Assembly: GCA_963815305.1 (NCBI GenBank)
Contig: CAWFFW010000002.1
Span: 248,001-312,000, forward strand
Direction of reading: 5' to 3'
Length of the DNA: 64,000 bases
Source of the DNA: CAXBID01 sp963815305
GTDB taxonomy: Bacteria > Bacteroidota > Bacteroidia > Flavobacteriales > Flavobacteriaceae
Shown: in pieces, positions 29,299-38,938 of the stretch
Numbering within the stretch: position 1 is the first letter of the stretch
Layout of the letters: each line of letters opens with the position of its first letter
Made by a program: the position numbers and the translations under genes
The notes under the pieces: model-generated
Seen by the model: the letters and a program-made list of their open reading frames with translations, nothing else
What the model was told of the DNA's origin: nothing
The model's database searches: none

Positions 29299-30353
29299 AA
29301 TAATGGAATTTTTATAGATGCTTGTACTTCATTATTTTTTTCTAATATAGTAAAAGTAGCCTCTGCTCCATATAATAATTGTAACCGCTGTTTAATATTT
29401 TTTAATCCTAATTGTGTTGAATTATCTCTTGATTTTAACTGCCCTGAATTTTTAACTACAATTATTAAGTTTTGATTTTCAATTTTTGTGGTTAAAATCA
29501 CTTTTCCTCCATTTTTCAAACTGCTAATACCATGCTTTATGGCATTTTCAATTAACATCTGAATAATCATTGGTGGAATTTGCTTATTCAAAGTATTTTT
29601 ATCAATGTCACTAACAAACTCAAGACGCTCTTCAAATTGAATTTTCGAAATGGCTACATAATTTTCAATCATTTCTAATTCGTCCTCAAGAGAAATAGAA
29701 TTCAAACTATTTTTAGTTAATGAATAGCGTAAAGTTTCTGACAAACGTGTTAGCATGTCACGCGATTTGGAAACATCCTCCAACATCAAACCACGAATAT
29801 TATTTAAACTATTAAACATAAAATGCGGATTAATTTGCCCTTTCAATGTATTTAGTTGGGATTCTTTTAAATTACTTTCTAGTTGTATTTGCTTCAGCTG
29901 AACTGTTTTTAATTGATGATATATTTTAATTGTTAAAAACACAAAAAACCATACAAAAAACAAAGTCATAAAATAAAATAAATTATATATTTTACCCTTG
30001 GATGTTATAGTAGTGTTTGTACCTCTAATCTGTAAAGCGGCTATATCTAAAATCGGCCATATTATTAAAGAATACAATAGCTGTACTGTAATAAAAACAA
30101 CTATTACTTTCCAAATATTCTGTTTTAAATTTGCAATATTTAGCTTATAATCAATAAATAATGACATAATATAACTACACAAAAAAGCAAATATGCCACA
30201 CAAAATACTTTCAGCCCAGAAATATAATTTCATTTCATAAACCAACTCCTCTGATCTTATAAATATTTTAGGTATTGCTAGTGTTGTAGTAAACAGCAGA
30301 ACCCAACCAACAATACCGAATATAATGTAATATTTATTTAATGATAGTTTCAT
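29295..30353 (-). CDS. LytS/YpdA-type sensor histidine kinase
   Basis: 352-residue membrane kinase. Four membrane helices (about residues 10-30, 45-68, 83-105 and 130-150) precede a short coiled coil. The His_kinase domain has the phospho-His in INPHFMFNSLNNIRG (about residue 190), and the ATPase domain has N-box QMLIENAIKHGI and a Gly-rich LGLKNIKQRLQ. No periplasmic sensory domain is present. It forms a two-component pair with the LytTR regulator that follows. Confidence 0.92.
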   Translation of the reverse strand: MKLSLNKYYIIFGIVGWVLLFTTTLAIPKIFIRSEELVYEMKLYFWAESILCGIFAFLCSYIMSLFIDYKLNIANLKQNIWKVIVVFITVQLLYSLIIWPILDIAALQIRGTNTTITSKGKIYNLFYFMTLFFVWFFVFLTIKIYHQLKTVQLKQIQLESNLKESQLNTLKGQINPHFMFNSLNNIRGLMLEDVSKSRDMLTRLSETLRYSLTKNSLNSISLEDELEMIENYVAISKIQFEERLEFVSDIDKNTLNKQIPPMIIQMLIENAIKHGISSLKNGGKVILTTKIENQNLIIVVKNSGQLKSRDNSTQLGLKNIKQRLQLLYGAEATFTILEKNNEVQASIKIPLL

Positions 30354-30490
30354 GTATTTCTGCTTATCTCAAATAGGTATTTATAATAAATATTCTAAAT
30401 AGTTAATATTTATATCTCATTTTATTTTAATCTTGTTCTTGTGATTCTTTTTACTTTTGATTTAAACAATTTTACCTAAAATAGTAATCT

Positions 30491-31720
30491 TTATTTTTTG
30501 AGAGCATCCCATATACCCCACATGACTTCACTAGAATTTTCTTTTTTAGAATCTGTATTAGTAATAAAGATCCTTCCCTTTCTATCTTTTGTATTAAAAA
30601 ACATCATGGTATTTGTCCCTGGATCTCCTCCTGTATGTCCTATTACATCGTATCCAATTTCTTTATCTATAAACAGACCCACGTTAAAATTTTCTTTTCC
30701 TCCTAGGGCGTTTTCTTCTAATTGAGATTTAAAAAACTCTTCATAACTATCAGCTTTTAAAATAGTACCATTTCCTGAATATCCATTGATTAATTCTATT
30801 AAAAACTTACTCAAGTCAGTACTCGAGGTTATGAGACCTCCATCTGGATATGAGAGAATTTTATAATATGGTAATTCTTCATCATCGTAATACAATTTTG
30901 AATAATTTGTACTATCAGCCTCTTCAAAAAACCAAGTTGTTGAAGCCATATTTAAAGGTTTAAATATATATTCTTCGGTAAATTTATCAAACGGTTTATC
31001 CGCGGCATATTCAACAACCAAGGCACATAATGCTGCTCCAACATTACTATACTCTCTTAATGCTCCAGGTTTTCTGTTGGAAAACGTAGAAATATTATAA
31101 AATGCTTCATCTTTTTGTAAAATCTTCCTCATGTATTCTGCCAAAGGCGTCCAATTTTTTGATTGGTTTTGATAATACAATTCATAACGTTTAAGACTTT
31201 CTCCAATAGGAATATCATCTTTATTTACATAACAGGTTTGCATATAAATTTCAGTATCTACAATAGAACTTGTATGAGTCGCTAATTGTCTAATGGTAAT
31301 TAATTCATTAGGATAATTGGGATTTGTGACTTCAAAAGGCAAATAGTTATTTATTGGATCATCTAAAGCAATAAAATTCATTTCTTCAGCTTTTAAAAGT
31401 GCTGCTGCAATAAACACTTTAGAAATAGATGCGATATTAATTACGGTATTCTCAGTATATTTTTTCTTTTTTTCTACATCGGCATATCCAAAACCTTTGT
31501 TATAAATTATTCCTGTAGAATCTACGATAGATACAGCAAAACCATTAAAAATATTTGTTTTATATAACTTTTCCACCTCATAGTTCACACTGTCTAAAGC
31601 TATTTTTGATTCAATTTTTTTAATGTTTTCAATATGCTTTGTATGCTCTTTGCAAGAATTGATTACTAATAGTAAAACTAGAAATATGATTTTGTTACTT
31701 GTGTTTTTTATTACTTGCAT
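30491..31720 (-). CDS. Serine hydrolase lipoprotein, beta-lactamase/PBP fold
   Basis: 409-residue class C beta-lactamase-like enzyme anchored as a lipoprotein (signal ending LVINSCKEH, Cys at about 23). The catalytic motif SISK (SxxK) lies near residue 100, YSNVG supplies the YxN Tyr/Asn pair, and HTGGDPG is the KTG-like box. These proteins are usually esterases or D-aminopeptidases, and resistance to beta-lactams should not be assumed. It is separated from the DoxX-like gene by a 286-bp AT-rich gap without a visible gene, which contains two tandem TTGATTGATGA-like copies near 31820-31840. Confidence 0.85.
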   Translation of the reverse strand: MQVIKNTSNKIIFLVLLLVINSCKEHTKHIENIKKIESKIALDSVNYEVEKLYKTNIFNGFAVSIVDSTGIIYNKGFGYADVEKKKKYTENTVINIASISKVFIAAALLKAEEMNFIALDDPINNYLPFEVTNPNYPNELITIRQLATHTSSIVDTEIYMQTCYVNKDDIPIGESLKRYELYYQNQSKNWTPLAEYMRKILQKDEAFYNISTFSNRKPGALREYSNVGAALCALVVEYAADKPFDKFTEEYIFKPLNMASTTWFFEEADSTNYSKLYYDDEELPYYKILSYPDGGLITSSTDLSKFLIELINGYSGNGTILKADSYEEFFKSQLEENALGGKENFNVGLFIDKEIGYDVIGHTGGDPGTNTMMFFNTKDRKGRIFITNTDSKKENSSEVMWGIWDALKK

Positions 31721-32006
31721 ATTAATTACTTAAAATATTAAATGGATTAACAATTCGATTACATTGATTACAATACTAATTAAAAATTCAACTAAATTAA
31801 CCATAACATTATTCGTTTTTTGATTGATGATTGATTGATGGTGTAAAGATATCTTGTAAGTAAACCAAATAAAGTCAATTTATGATAAGTGGTAAATGCA
31901 CAATTTAAATGGCAGTGCGATACGTTGTTTATTTAATTCACCCCTAACTTTAATAATTTTAAGTAAAAATAAATACCATTTATTCTATTTTCAAGTTCAA
32001 CATAAA

Positions 32007-33293
32007 CTACCTATTATAAGGATATTCGCTTATCCAATGAAACCCTCTGTTTGTTAATAAAAAATCTTTAGTTGTTTTACGGAAAGCTTTGCAGTAGATA
32101 GTATCCTTTTCAATAATTGTATTAAATTCAAAGGCCGTAGAGTCAATTTTCTTATACGTCATTTTAGAAATTTTCGTACTATCTCGATACGCATAAAGAT
32201 CTATATTTTTATTAATACTATCATATTTTGGCTTGTAATATACACCTGATTTATCCATTTTCTTAATTTGCAAAAGCCCCTCTCTTTCTATTTGAATATA
32301 CTCCCATCTTTCAGTATGGTTTTTTATTGCTGGAATAGTGTCATTATTTAAAGTGAATGTAGCTACTTCATACAAACCATAAAGTGCAGGTTTAGGCGCT
32401 TTACTCCCATACGCTTTTTGTGCACCAAGAGTGCCATATATACTATAAAATATATGAATGAAAATTAAAATTTTAAATACTAAAATAACTTTACTAATCC
32501 AAGGGTTATTAAAATTGGGTCTTTGAATTTTAGTCAAACTAACTGATTCACCTTTAAAAAATAGTTTATAGAGTTTTTTGATATCTCTTGATAGAAGAAA
32601 CAAGGTCAATAATACCAAATGCGTTGATACAATTTTCACAGGAATATCATAAAAATAATTTACAGCCATAACATTAGCTGTAGTCATTAATGTTATGATG
32701 GCCCCAACGGTAACTGTACGCCGAAATAACAATAGAACAGCCGATACTTCTGCAATTCCCATGAATAGATTATAACCTTTTGAGAACCCTAAAAACGTCC
32801 ATGCTAATCCCATTGGCGAGGAATCTCCGTAAGATTCAATTAAACGATAAAATCCAGGTGATGAAAACTGAAGCTGGATTACTTTTACCATGCCATAACT
32901 TACTAGCATTAAGGCTACATAAAATCTTACAGCAGTAGTTAACCAATAATATAACGTTTTATAATGGTCTCTTTTTTTATCTAATAAAGACCACACTGCA
33001 GTTACAAAAAGAGTGATTATTACAATACAAACGAGTATAACATAATCATAAGTAGTATCGCCACTTCCATTAGTAAAAACTGAAATATCATATGGTAAAT
33101 TTAGAATGTTTTTTCCAACCCAAGGAATAGCACTCTGAAGCCATTCGGTCGGCTTTTTCATTAATACATACCAGAACGGATATGCGCCATTATTCACAAA
33201 AACAACAAACAAGGAAATATAAATGAATACAAACCTAAAACCGATTTTTTTTAGGTTTGACCATTTGAACAGAACTTCTTCTAAATCGCTCAT
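32007..33293 (-). CDS. DoxX-like multi-spanning membrane protein
   Basis: 428 residues with about eight hydrophobic helices. The central part (about 115-245) has the DoxX-family layout, with YGMVKVIQLQF, GYNLFMGIAEVSAVLLLFRR and a following TM pair, but the protein is much longer than typical DoxX proteins (about 140 residues). The C-terminal 110 residues are a soluble beta-rich domain with NDTIPAIKNHTERWEYIQIE. Function unknown. A perfect 10-bp palindrome lies 82 bp upstream (33375-33398). Confidence 0.6.
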   Translation of the reverse strand: MSDLEEVLFKWSNLKKIGFRFVFIYISLFVVFVNNGAYPFWYVLMKKPTEWLQSAIPWVGKNILNLPYDISVFTNGSGDTTYDYVILVCIVIITLFVTAVWSLLDKKRDHYKTLYYWLTTAVRFYVALMLVSYGMVKVIQLQFSSPGFYRLIESYGDSSPMGLAWTFLGFSKGYNLFMGIAEVSAVLLLFRRTVTVGAIITLMTTANVMAVNYFYDIPVKIVSTHLVLLTLFLLSRDIKKLYKLFFKGESVSLTKIQRPNFNNPWISKVILVFKILIFIHIFYSIYGTLGAQKAYGSKAPKPALYGLYEVATFTLNNDTIPAIKNHTERWEYIQIEREGLLQIKKMDKSGVYYKPKYDSINKNIDLYAYRDSTKISKMTYKKIDSTAFEFNTIIEKDTIYCKAFRKTTKDFLLTNRGFHWISEYPYNR

Positions 33294-33374
33294 AGTTATA
33301 GTTTTATTAATTTAAGTGACTAGTTCAAATTAAAACTGCCCGTGATTTGATTGATGAAAGCTAACTAAAAATCT

Positions 33375-33398
33375 TAATTCAAATAACAATTTGAATTA
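33375..33398. promoter_or_regulatory. Operator-like inverted repeat between divergent genes
   Basis: TAATTCAAAT (33375-33384) and ATTTGAATTA (33389-33398) are perfect inverted repeats around AACA. It sits in the gap between the DoxX-like gene (minus) and the small lipoprotein gene (plus). It could be a repressor site for either or both; no regulator gene is adjacent. Confidence 0.35.
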
Positions 33399-33495
33399 TA
33401 AAAAATACAATCTCTTTTATAATAACGATCATAACGGTTTTGTTTTAGTTTAGACTCCAAAAATAGTTAGGTAAACTAAGTTTAAAAAGACTTTT

Positions 33496-34095
33496 ATGAT
33501 GAGTGGTTATTATATAATGATGAGCGGAGAAGTATGGCAGAATTTATTATATAAAATTCTTAACTTTACTTTAATTTTAATAACATTCAATTTGAAAAAT
33601 GTACTGCCCCAAAATACTACTTCAATAGTTATGTCTTGCTTGATGGTAATTATTCTATGTTCATGCGGTACTATAAAAAATAGTATTCAAGAAACTAAAT
33701 TAACTCAAAACAATCCAAAACTTATTTTTTTAAACTACACCATTTCTAAAAATGAAAATGGAGAAAAGCACATGGTATTTTTGAATAAAATCATCACCGA
33801 TGGGAAATTAAAAAATAATAAGTTTTCAAATACTGGGAGTATTGGCGATTTGAAATGTTCACAATTAGACGAGAATACTCATCTAATTGAAAGTGTCATA
33901 ATTAAAAACCCACTATCTCAGGTTATCGAATTTGTTAATGATTCGCTCGCCTTTGAAAAAAAACAATTACATTTAAATAGTAATGAACTTTCTTTGAGGT
34001 TACAATTAAACAATAGAACCAAATATATACTGATAAGTGAAATTATTGATAGTTTACAAAACAGTAAAGAACTTATAAAGACAGAGTTAAATTAA
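33496..34095 (+). CDS. Small hypothetical lipoprotein, start uncertain
   Basis: Open for 199 residues from the ATG at 33496, but a lipoprotein-like signal (VIILCSCGT) occurs well inside. Starts at TTG 33592 (167 residues) or ATG 33631 (154 residues) would place it at the N-terminus. The rest is a hydrophilic, beta-rich domain of unknown family (LIFLNYTISKNENGEKHMVF, then a C-terminal NNRTKYILISEIIDSLQ). The stop is only 1 nt from the start of the M64 peptidase gene, so the two are probably co-transcribed. No function is recognised. Confidence 0.5.
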   Translation: MMSGYYIMMSGEVWQNLLYKILNFTLILITFNLKNVLPQNTTSIVMSCLMVIILCSCGTIKNSIQETKLTQNNPKLIFLNYTISKNENGEKHMVFLNKIITDGKLKNNKFSNTGSIGDLKCSQLDENTHLIESVIIKNPLSQVIEFVNDSLAFEKKQLHLNSNELSLRLQLNNRTKYILISEIIDSLQNSKELIKTELN

Positions 34096-34096
34096 T

Positions 34097-35488
34097 ATGA
34101 AATCCTACTTATACATTTTAATACTCCTTTTAAATGTTCAATTAGTCTCAGCACAGACTTTTGACGTTGAAGCAATTAAAGTTTCTGGCAATAACGATAA
34201 ACGTATCAATTTAGTTATTTTAAGTGAGGGCTACCAAGCTACTGAATTTAATAAATTTATAGTTGATGCCACTAGCTTTACCGATGCTATGTTTATTCAA
34301 AGTCCATTTAAAGAATATGCCAATTATTTTAATGTTTATGCCATAAAAGTACCATCAAATGAAAGTGGTACAGATCATCCAGGAACGGCCACTGATGTTA
34401 CTGAACCAAAATCACCTATTTTAGATATTGACACCTATTTTAATACGTCTTTTGATACTTCTAATACGCATAGATTACTTTACACTTATAACTCTTCTAT
34501 AGTTTATAACGTATTGGCTAATAATTTTCCTTTATATGATGAACCTATTATTTTAGTGAATTCTTCAGAATATGGCGGTGCAGGTGGCGCTTATGCTGTA
34601 TTCTCCAATGGATCAAACGCAAATGAGGTAGCCATACATGAATTAGGACACTCGCTTTTTAATTTGAGTGATGAATATTATGCCGGAGATATTTACGCCA
34701 AAGAGACTATTAATATGACTCAAGAAACAAGTCCTACTTTGGTCAAATGGAGAAACTGGATTGAAACAAATGCTGTAGGTGTTTATCCTCATGGAACTAC
34801 AGGAACTTCAGCCTCTTGGTACAGACCACATCAAAATTGTAAAATGCGAGTTTTAGGAGCTCCATTTTGTTCAGTTTGTAAAGAAGGAATTATTGAAAAA
34901 ATTCATGAGCTGGTGTCTCCTATTGATTCTTTTACTCCTGTTTCAAATACCGTGGATTCTCCTAGTTTTCCATTAGATTTTCAATTGAATTTAATTAACC
35001 CAATCCCCGATACGATAGAAAACGAGTGGACCTTAAATTCAGTTTCTTTTGCTTTAAATATGGATGCTATTTCTGTTGAAGAAACCGATTTAGTTATAGG
35101 TAATAATACGTTGAGTGTTGTAGTTAATGATAGTTCTTCATTCCTTAAAGTTGACAACCATGAGACTATTCATGTTTATGCGGTTACTTGGACAATTAAC
35201 AAAACGACTTTAGGTATTGAAGGCATTGAAAGTGAAGTAAATAGCTTAAGTGTTTCCATGTATCCAAATCCTGTTAATAAGATTTTAAATTTAGACGTTG
35301 AAAGTAAAATAGATACCCATTTAAAAGCAGAAATGGTATCTATTGATGGTAAAAAAATAAAAACGATACTGCTTTCAAATTTTCAAACAAATTCCATTAA
35401 TATCAATGATTTAACCTCCGGAATTTACATCATCAATGTCTATTCAAATCGAGTGCTTATTTCTAGTAAAAAACTTGTGAAAAATTAA
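34097..35488 (+). CDS. Secreted M64-family metallopeptidase with T9SS type A sorting domain
   Basis: 463 residues. Signal peptide 1-20 (ending LVSAQ). The peptidase domain (about 25-275) carries the zinc site HELGHSLFNLSDEY near residue 181, the pattern of the IgA-peptidase M64 family, and the NLVILSEGYQ block near its start. A bridging region follows. The last 75 residues (VSMYPNPVNKILNL to SSKKLVKN) form a type A C-terminal sorting domain, so the enzyme is probably exported by the type IX secretion system. It converges on the SDR gene, 1 nt away. Confidence 0.92.
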   Translation: MKSYLYILILLLNVQLVSAQTFDVEAIKVSGNNDKRINLVILSEGYQATEFNKFIVDATSFTDAMFIQSPFKEYANYFNVYAIKVPSNESGTDHPGTATDVTEPKSPILDIDTYFNTSFDTSNTHRLLYTYNSSIVYNVLANNFPLYDEPIILVNSSEYGGAGGAYAVFSNGSNANEVAIHELGHSLFNLSDEYYAGDIYAKETINMTQETSPTLVKWRNWIETNAVGVYPHGTTGTSASWYRPHQNCKMRVLGAPFCSVCKEGIIEKIHELVSPIDSFTPVSNTVDSPSFPLDFQLNLINPIPDTIENEWTLNSVSFALNMDAISVEETDLVIGNNTLSVVVNDSSSFLKVDNHETIHVYAVTWTINKTTLGIEGIESEVNSLSVSMYPNPVNKILNLDVESKIDTHLKAEMVSIDGKKIKTILLSNFQTNSININDLTSGIYIINVYSNRVLISSKKLVKN

Positions 35489-35489
35489 A

Positions 35490-36215
35490 TTATTTACTCG
35501 GTGGCATTGTTGGTCTCACTTCAATTTTACTCGGTAAGGTTCTTGGGTTCATTTTAAGTAAATCAAGAACTAATTCGCCAATATCTTCACCTTGTATTTT
35601 CCATGAATCGCTACTATCGGGTGTATTTCCATTGAAATGTGTGGCTACTGATCCTGGCATTATGGTACTCACTTTTACATTATGTTTTCGTAAATCTAAC
35701 ATGACCGCTTGGGTAAAGCCAGTTACACCAAATTTACTAGCATTATAAGCTGAACCTCCGGCAAAAAAATTAGTTCCTGCTAAACTTGAAATAGTAATAA
35801 AATAGCCTTCTGATTTTTTTAAAGCTTCAACACTCGCTTTTATGGAATAGAATACACCCGACAGATTAGTGTCTATAGTGTCTTGCCATTGTTCTATTGT
35901 TAAATCCTCTATGCTAGCAAAATGCCCAAGTCCCGCATTAGCAATCACGATATCTAGTTTATTAAAATGTGCTAAAACCTTAGCAACCGCGTTTTGCTGG
36001 CTTTCAAACTCCTTAACATCTGCTTTAATTCCAATTATTCGCGCCTGAGTTTTTTTTGCTGACTCGAGTTGCTTTGCAGCATCATCAGCTGCTGATTCAG
36101 ATCTGCTAGTAATAGCCACATCAATACCTTCATTAAGTAATGAGAGCGCTATGGCAAAACCAATTCCTTTAGTTCCTCCTGTTATAAGTGCTGTTTTATT
36201 TTTTAATGTATTCAT
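35490..36215 (-). CDS. Short-chain dehydrogenase/reductase
   Basis: 241-residue classical SDR. The cofactor-binding GGTKGIGFAIA is at residues 13-23, IANAGLG near 92, the catalytic Ser in TISSLAG near 145, and YNASK (Tyr/Lys) near 157. An Arg-Ser after the second strand (TSRS) suggests NADP(H). It is 3-ketoacyl-reductase-like, but the substrate cannot be read from the sequence. It starts at the ATG at 36215. Confidence 0.9.
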   Translation of the reverse strand: MNTLKNKTALITGGTKGIGFAIALSLLNEGIDVAITSRSESAADDAAKQLESAKKTQARIIGIKADVKEFESQQNAVAKVLAHFNKLDIVIANAGLGHFASIEDLTIEQWQDTIDTNLSGVFYSIKASVEALKKSEGYFITISSLAGTNFFAGGSAYNASKFGVTGFTQAVMLDLRKHNVKVSTIMPGSVATHFNGNTPDSSDSWKIQGEDIGELVLDLLKMNPRTLPSKIEVRPTMPPSK

Positions 36216-36299
36216 GGTTTTATTGCTTTTAAGCTAAACTACAAAATCAAAAAATAATACTATAATTTAAAGTGTTATGATATATATAAAATTTGAAGT

Positions 36300-36821
36300 T
36301 TATTTTTTTGGTGGATACTTAGTCAATACTTTATCAACTAAAGCTGCTAGTTTAGTTTCACGTTTTTCAGGAGTTGCTTTTGGGTTAAATGTAGATTCAC
36401 TAACCGCTTGCCAAAAAAGTTGTTTTTTATCTTCATCAACAAAATCAATAGTTATTTGTCGGTTTATATTAGCTTGACCTATTGGCAGACCAATGGAAAT
36501 ACCACCTCCAACATTACCACCTCCACCACCAACACCAACGCCAACGGTTTCCCTTTGGGTAGCCTGAAATTCATTACTTTTTATATCAATAAAAAAATCA
36601 GGCGTATTTGATAAAACAAAACCTTTTGCTTTCATTTTCAAATCTAATGCATCCAGTAACCTTTTAGTATCTAATTCAGATAAACCAGTTTTCATATCAC
36701 TGTAATAATTATAGGTTTTATACTGAGAAAAGTCTGTCCCTTTTTCGTAATCGTAGTTCACATATATAGGTGCACAAGATGTTATCATTAATGCTAAAAC
36801 AGCTATTTTTATAAATTTCAT
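36300..36821 (-). CDS. DUF4136 lipoprotein
   Basis: 173 residues. The lipoprotein signal ends LMITSCAPI (Cys at about 16). The domain begins VNYDYEKGTDFSQYKTYNY and includes LLDALDLKMKAKGF and DFFIDIKSNE, as in DUF4136. A Gly-rich turn (GVGVGGGGGNVGGG, about 93-106) and LFWQAVSES follow. Outer membrane or periplasmic; the function of the family is unknown. It is read divergently from the SdpR-like repressor, 114 bp away. Confidence 0.85.
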   Translation of the reverse strand: MKFIKIAVLALMITSCAPIYVNYDYEKGTDFSQYKTYNYYSDMKTGLSELDTKRLLDALDLKMKAKGFVLSNTPDFFIDIKSNEFQATQRETVGVGVGGGGGNVGGGISIGLPIGQANINRQITIDFVDEDKKQLFWQAVSESTFNPKATPEKRETKLAALVDKVLTKYPPKK

Positions 36822-36904
36822 ATCAATTTATTTTGAATAAAGTTAGTCAAAAATTATGCTATAAAAATAAACTATATTCAAAATTATTTGCAAAATTAAA
36901 ATAG

Positions 36905-36926
36905 TATTTAGATATTTGTCTAAATA
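36905..36926 (+). promoter_or_regulatory. Probable operator of the SdpR-type repressor
   Basis: TATTTAGA (36905-36912) and TCTAAATA (36919-36926) are perfect inverted repeats around TATTTG, ending 9 bp before the ATG of the ArsR/SdpR-family gene. This position, over the expected promoter and start site, fits autorepression, which is the known mode for SdpR in Bacillus. The binding itself is inferred. Confidence 0.65.
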
Positions 36927-36935
36927 ACTAAATTA

Positions 36936-37190
36936 ATGAATTACCTATTTAAAGCTTTAAATGACGAAACTAGACGCCAGATTTTAGAGTTGCTTAAAGA
37001 AAAGGATCTAACCGCAGGTGAGATTGCTGATGCTTTTAATATTTCAAAACCTAGTATTTCTCATCATTTGGATATTTTAAAAAGAGCTGATTTGGTTTCT
37101 AGCGAAAAGAAAGGTCAGTTTATTACCTACTCTATAAATACCACCATTTTAGAAGATGTACTACAATGGATTATAACTTTAAAAAAATAA
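36936..37190 (+). CDS. SdpR-like ArsR-family autorepressor
   Basis: 84-residue winged-helix repressor. The recognition region ITAGEIADAFNISKPSISHHLDILKRADLV is preserved in pattern (here LTAGEIADAF...), with the wing at KKGQFITYSI. There are no metal-binding cysteines, so it is not an arsenic sensor. The gene abuts the SdpI-like gene with no gap, the arrangement of sdpR-sdpI. A perfect palindrome directly upstream is its likely operator. Confidence 0.88.
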   Translation: MNYLFKALNDETRRQILELLKEKDLTAGEIADAFNISKPSISHHLDILKRADLVSSEKKGQFITYSINTTILEDVLQWIITLKK

Positions 37191-37835
37191 ATGATGACAC
37201 TTAAAAAAGAATTACCGTTGTTAATTATTGTGCTATTACCATGTATTTATCTCGCTTATATATGGAATGAATTACCCGAAATAGTACCAACACATTGGAA
37301 CTGGAAAGGTGAGATTGATAATTGGGGTCATAAAAACGCATTGATATTTATTACTTTTTTACTGCCCGGACTTACTTATATTATTTTCTCATTAGTACCT
37401 TTAATTGACCCGAAAAAGAAAATACAATTTATGGGGAACAAATTCTATAATTTAAAATTCTTGTTAGTTCTTTTTATGTCGGTTTTAGCTGTTTTTATTA
37501 TGTATTCTGTAAAAGAACAATCCATAGGTAATATGGCATTTATTATTTCAGCCATGGGTTTATTATTTATGCTTTTAGGAAATTATATGAAAACCTTAAA
37601 AGTCAATTACTTTATTGGTATTAGAACGCCTTGGACTTTAGAAAATGAAGATGTTTGGAAAAGCACCCATATTTTAGCTGGAAAACTTTGGTTTGTGGGT
37701 GGTCTTATAATCATTATTTCTAGTTTAACTATGAGTAAGGCATTTAACAGTGTATTTTTTATTGCTATTACGCTTATTATTACACTAATTCCATTCGTTT
37801 ACTCGTACTTAAAATATAAAAAACTTAAAAAATAA
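37191..37835 (+). CDS. SdpI-family membrane protein with DUF1648 domain
   Basis: 214 residues with six predicted membrane helices. The N-terminal DUF1648 signature is PTHWNWKGEIDNWGHK, and the C-terminal SdpI signature is NYFIGIRTPWTLENEDVWKSTHILAGKLW. In Bacillus, SdpI gives immunity to the SdpC killing factor and also signals to SdpR. No sdpC-like toxin gene is in the window, so the role here may be general envelope stress. It lies between the repressor gene (no gap) and a hydrolase gene (2-nt gap), forming a three-gene operon. Confidence 0.88.
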   Translation: MMTLKKELPLLIIVLLPCIYLAYIWNELPEIVPTHWNWKGEIDNWGHKNALIFITFLLPGLTYIIFSLVPLIDPKKKIQFMGNKFYNLKFLLVLFMSVLAVFIMYSVKEQSIGNMAFIISAMGLLFMLLGNYMKTLKVNYFIGIRTPWTLENEDVWKSTHILAGKLWFVGGLIIIISSLTMSKAFNSVFFIAITLIITLIPFVYSYLKYKKLKK

Positions 37836-37837
37836 TT

Positions 37838-38938
37838 ATGAAATCTATGCTTACTTTACTCAGCATTGTTCTTCTCTTTAGTTTTAGTTTTTCACAAAAC
37901 GAAAGACCACAAGAGCCTAAAGGGCCTTACCATTACACATCTGAAAATGTGTATTTCACTAACTTTTTAGCTGATAGCATAAAACTTGCAGGTACACTGA
38001 CGCTACCCAAAAATACGGAGAAACCCGTTGTGGTCATTTTGATTTCTGGATCTGGCCCTCAAAACAGAAATAGTGAATTAAAGCCATTCAATCACAGTCC
38101 TTTTTTGGTATTATCTGATTATTTAAGCAATAATGGTATGGCTGTTTTACGCTATGATGATAGAGGTATTGCCGAATCTGAAGGTGATTTTTCAACAGCG
38201 ACATCTTTTGATTTTGCAACAGATGTTGAAGCTGCTATAGCTTATCTTAAAACAAGAACGGATATTGATACCGATAAAATTGGATTGATTGGGCATAGTG
38301 AAGGCGGACTTATTGCCCCCATTGTAGCTTCTAGAAATGAAGATCTCGCTTTTGCAGTATTATTAGCGGGTACGGGTGTAGATGGTGCCACAGTTTTACA
38401 AACACAAGCCAGAAGAGCTGCAGAACTAGCAGGTGTTTCTAAACTACAGTTAGATGAAAATGAAAAATTAACACATATAGTTTATAACATCATACAATCT
38501 GAAAGGGATAAAGACACCATTAAATCTAAAATTAAAAATTCGCTATATGATTTTAAGACTAACAACCCAAACTCTCCATTAGCCCCTTATATAACAGATG
38601 CTATGATTGAGCAACAATTAGGTTTATTAAAATCTGAATGGCTTCTTAATTTTATTAGAACGGATCCTAAAGATTTTTTAGAAAAAACAAAGTGTCCAGT
38701 TTTAGTGCTAAACGGCAGTAAAGATTTTCAAGTGTTACCAAAAATTAATTTGGACGCTATTAAAAATGGACTAGAAAAAGCTGGAAATAAAGATGTAACT
38801 ATTATGGAATTAGAAGGTTTGAATCATTTATTTCAAACCGCTGAAACTGGAAGTTTACAAGAATACAGTAAAATTAAAGAAACCTTTTCACCTGTGGCAT
38901 TAAATATAATAAAAAATTGGATTTTAGAACGTTTTTAG
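37838..38938 (+). CDS. Secreted alpha/beta hydrolase
   Basis: 366 residues. Signal peptide 1-20 (ending SFSFSQ). The alpha/beta-hydrolase fold shows the oxyanion region LISGSGPQNRN, a VLRYDDRGIAES strand, the nucleophile Ser in GLIGHSEGGLIAP, the Asp in LNGSKDFQV and the His in LEGLNHLFQ. It belongs to the group of secreted peptidase- or esterase-like hydrolases common in Bacteroidota. It is the last gene of the SdpR-SdpI operon. Its final 150 bp, plus about 100 bp beyond, are duplicated at 43830-44080. Confidence 0.87.
   Translation: MKSMLTLLSIVLLFSFSFSQNERPQEPKGPYHYTSENVYFTNFLADSIKLAGTLTLPKNTEKPVVVILISGSGPQNRNSELKPFNHSPFLVLSDYLSNNGMAVLRYDDRGIAESEGDFSTATSFDFATDVEAAIAYLKTRTDIDTDKIGLIGHSEGGLIAPIVASRNEDLAFAVLLAGTGVDGATVLQTQARRAAELAGVSKLQLDENEKLTHIVYNIIQSERDKDTIKSKIKNSLYDFKTNNPNSPLAPYITDAMIEQQLGLLKSEWLLNFIRTDPKDFLEKTKCPVLVLNGSKDFQVLPKINLDAIKNGLEKAGNKDVTIMELEGLNHLFQTAETGSLQEYSKIKETFSPVALNIIKNWILERF

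Noticed and set aside
30491..31720. Beta-lactam resistance gene
   Set aside because: The class C fold is shared by many esterases and peptidases; the YSN and HTGG boxes do not prove beta-lactamase activity.
31721..32006. Possible gene or RNA in the 286-bp gap before the serine hydrolase
   Set aside because: No open frame of useful length; only AT-rich DNA with short TTGATTGATGA-type tandem copies, too few for a CRISPR or a defined element.
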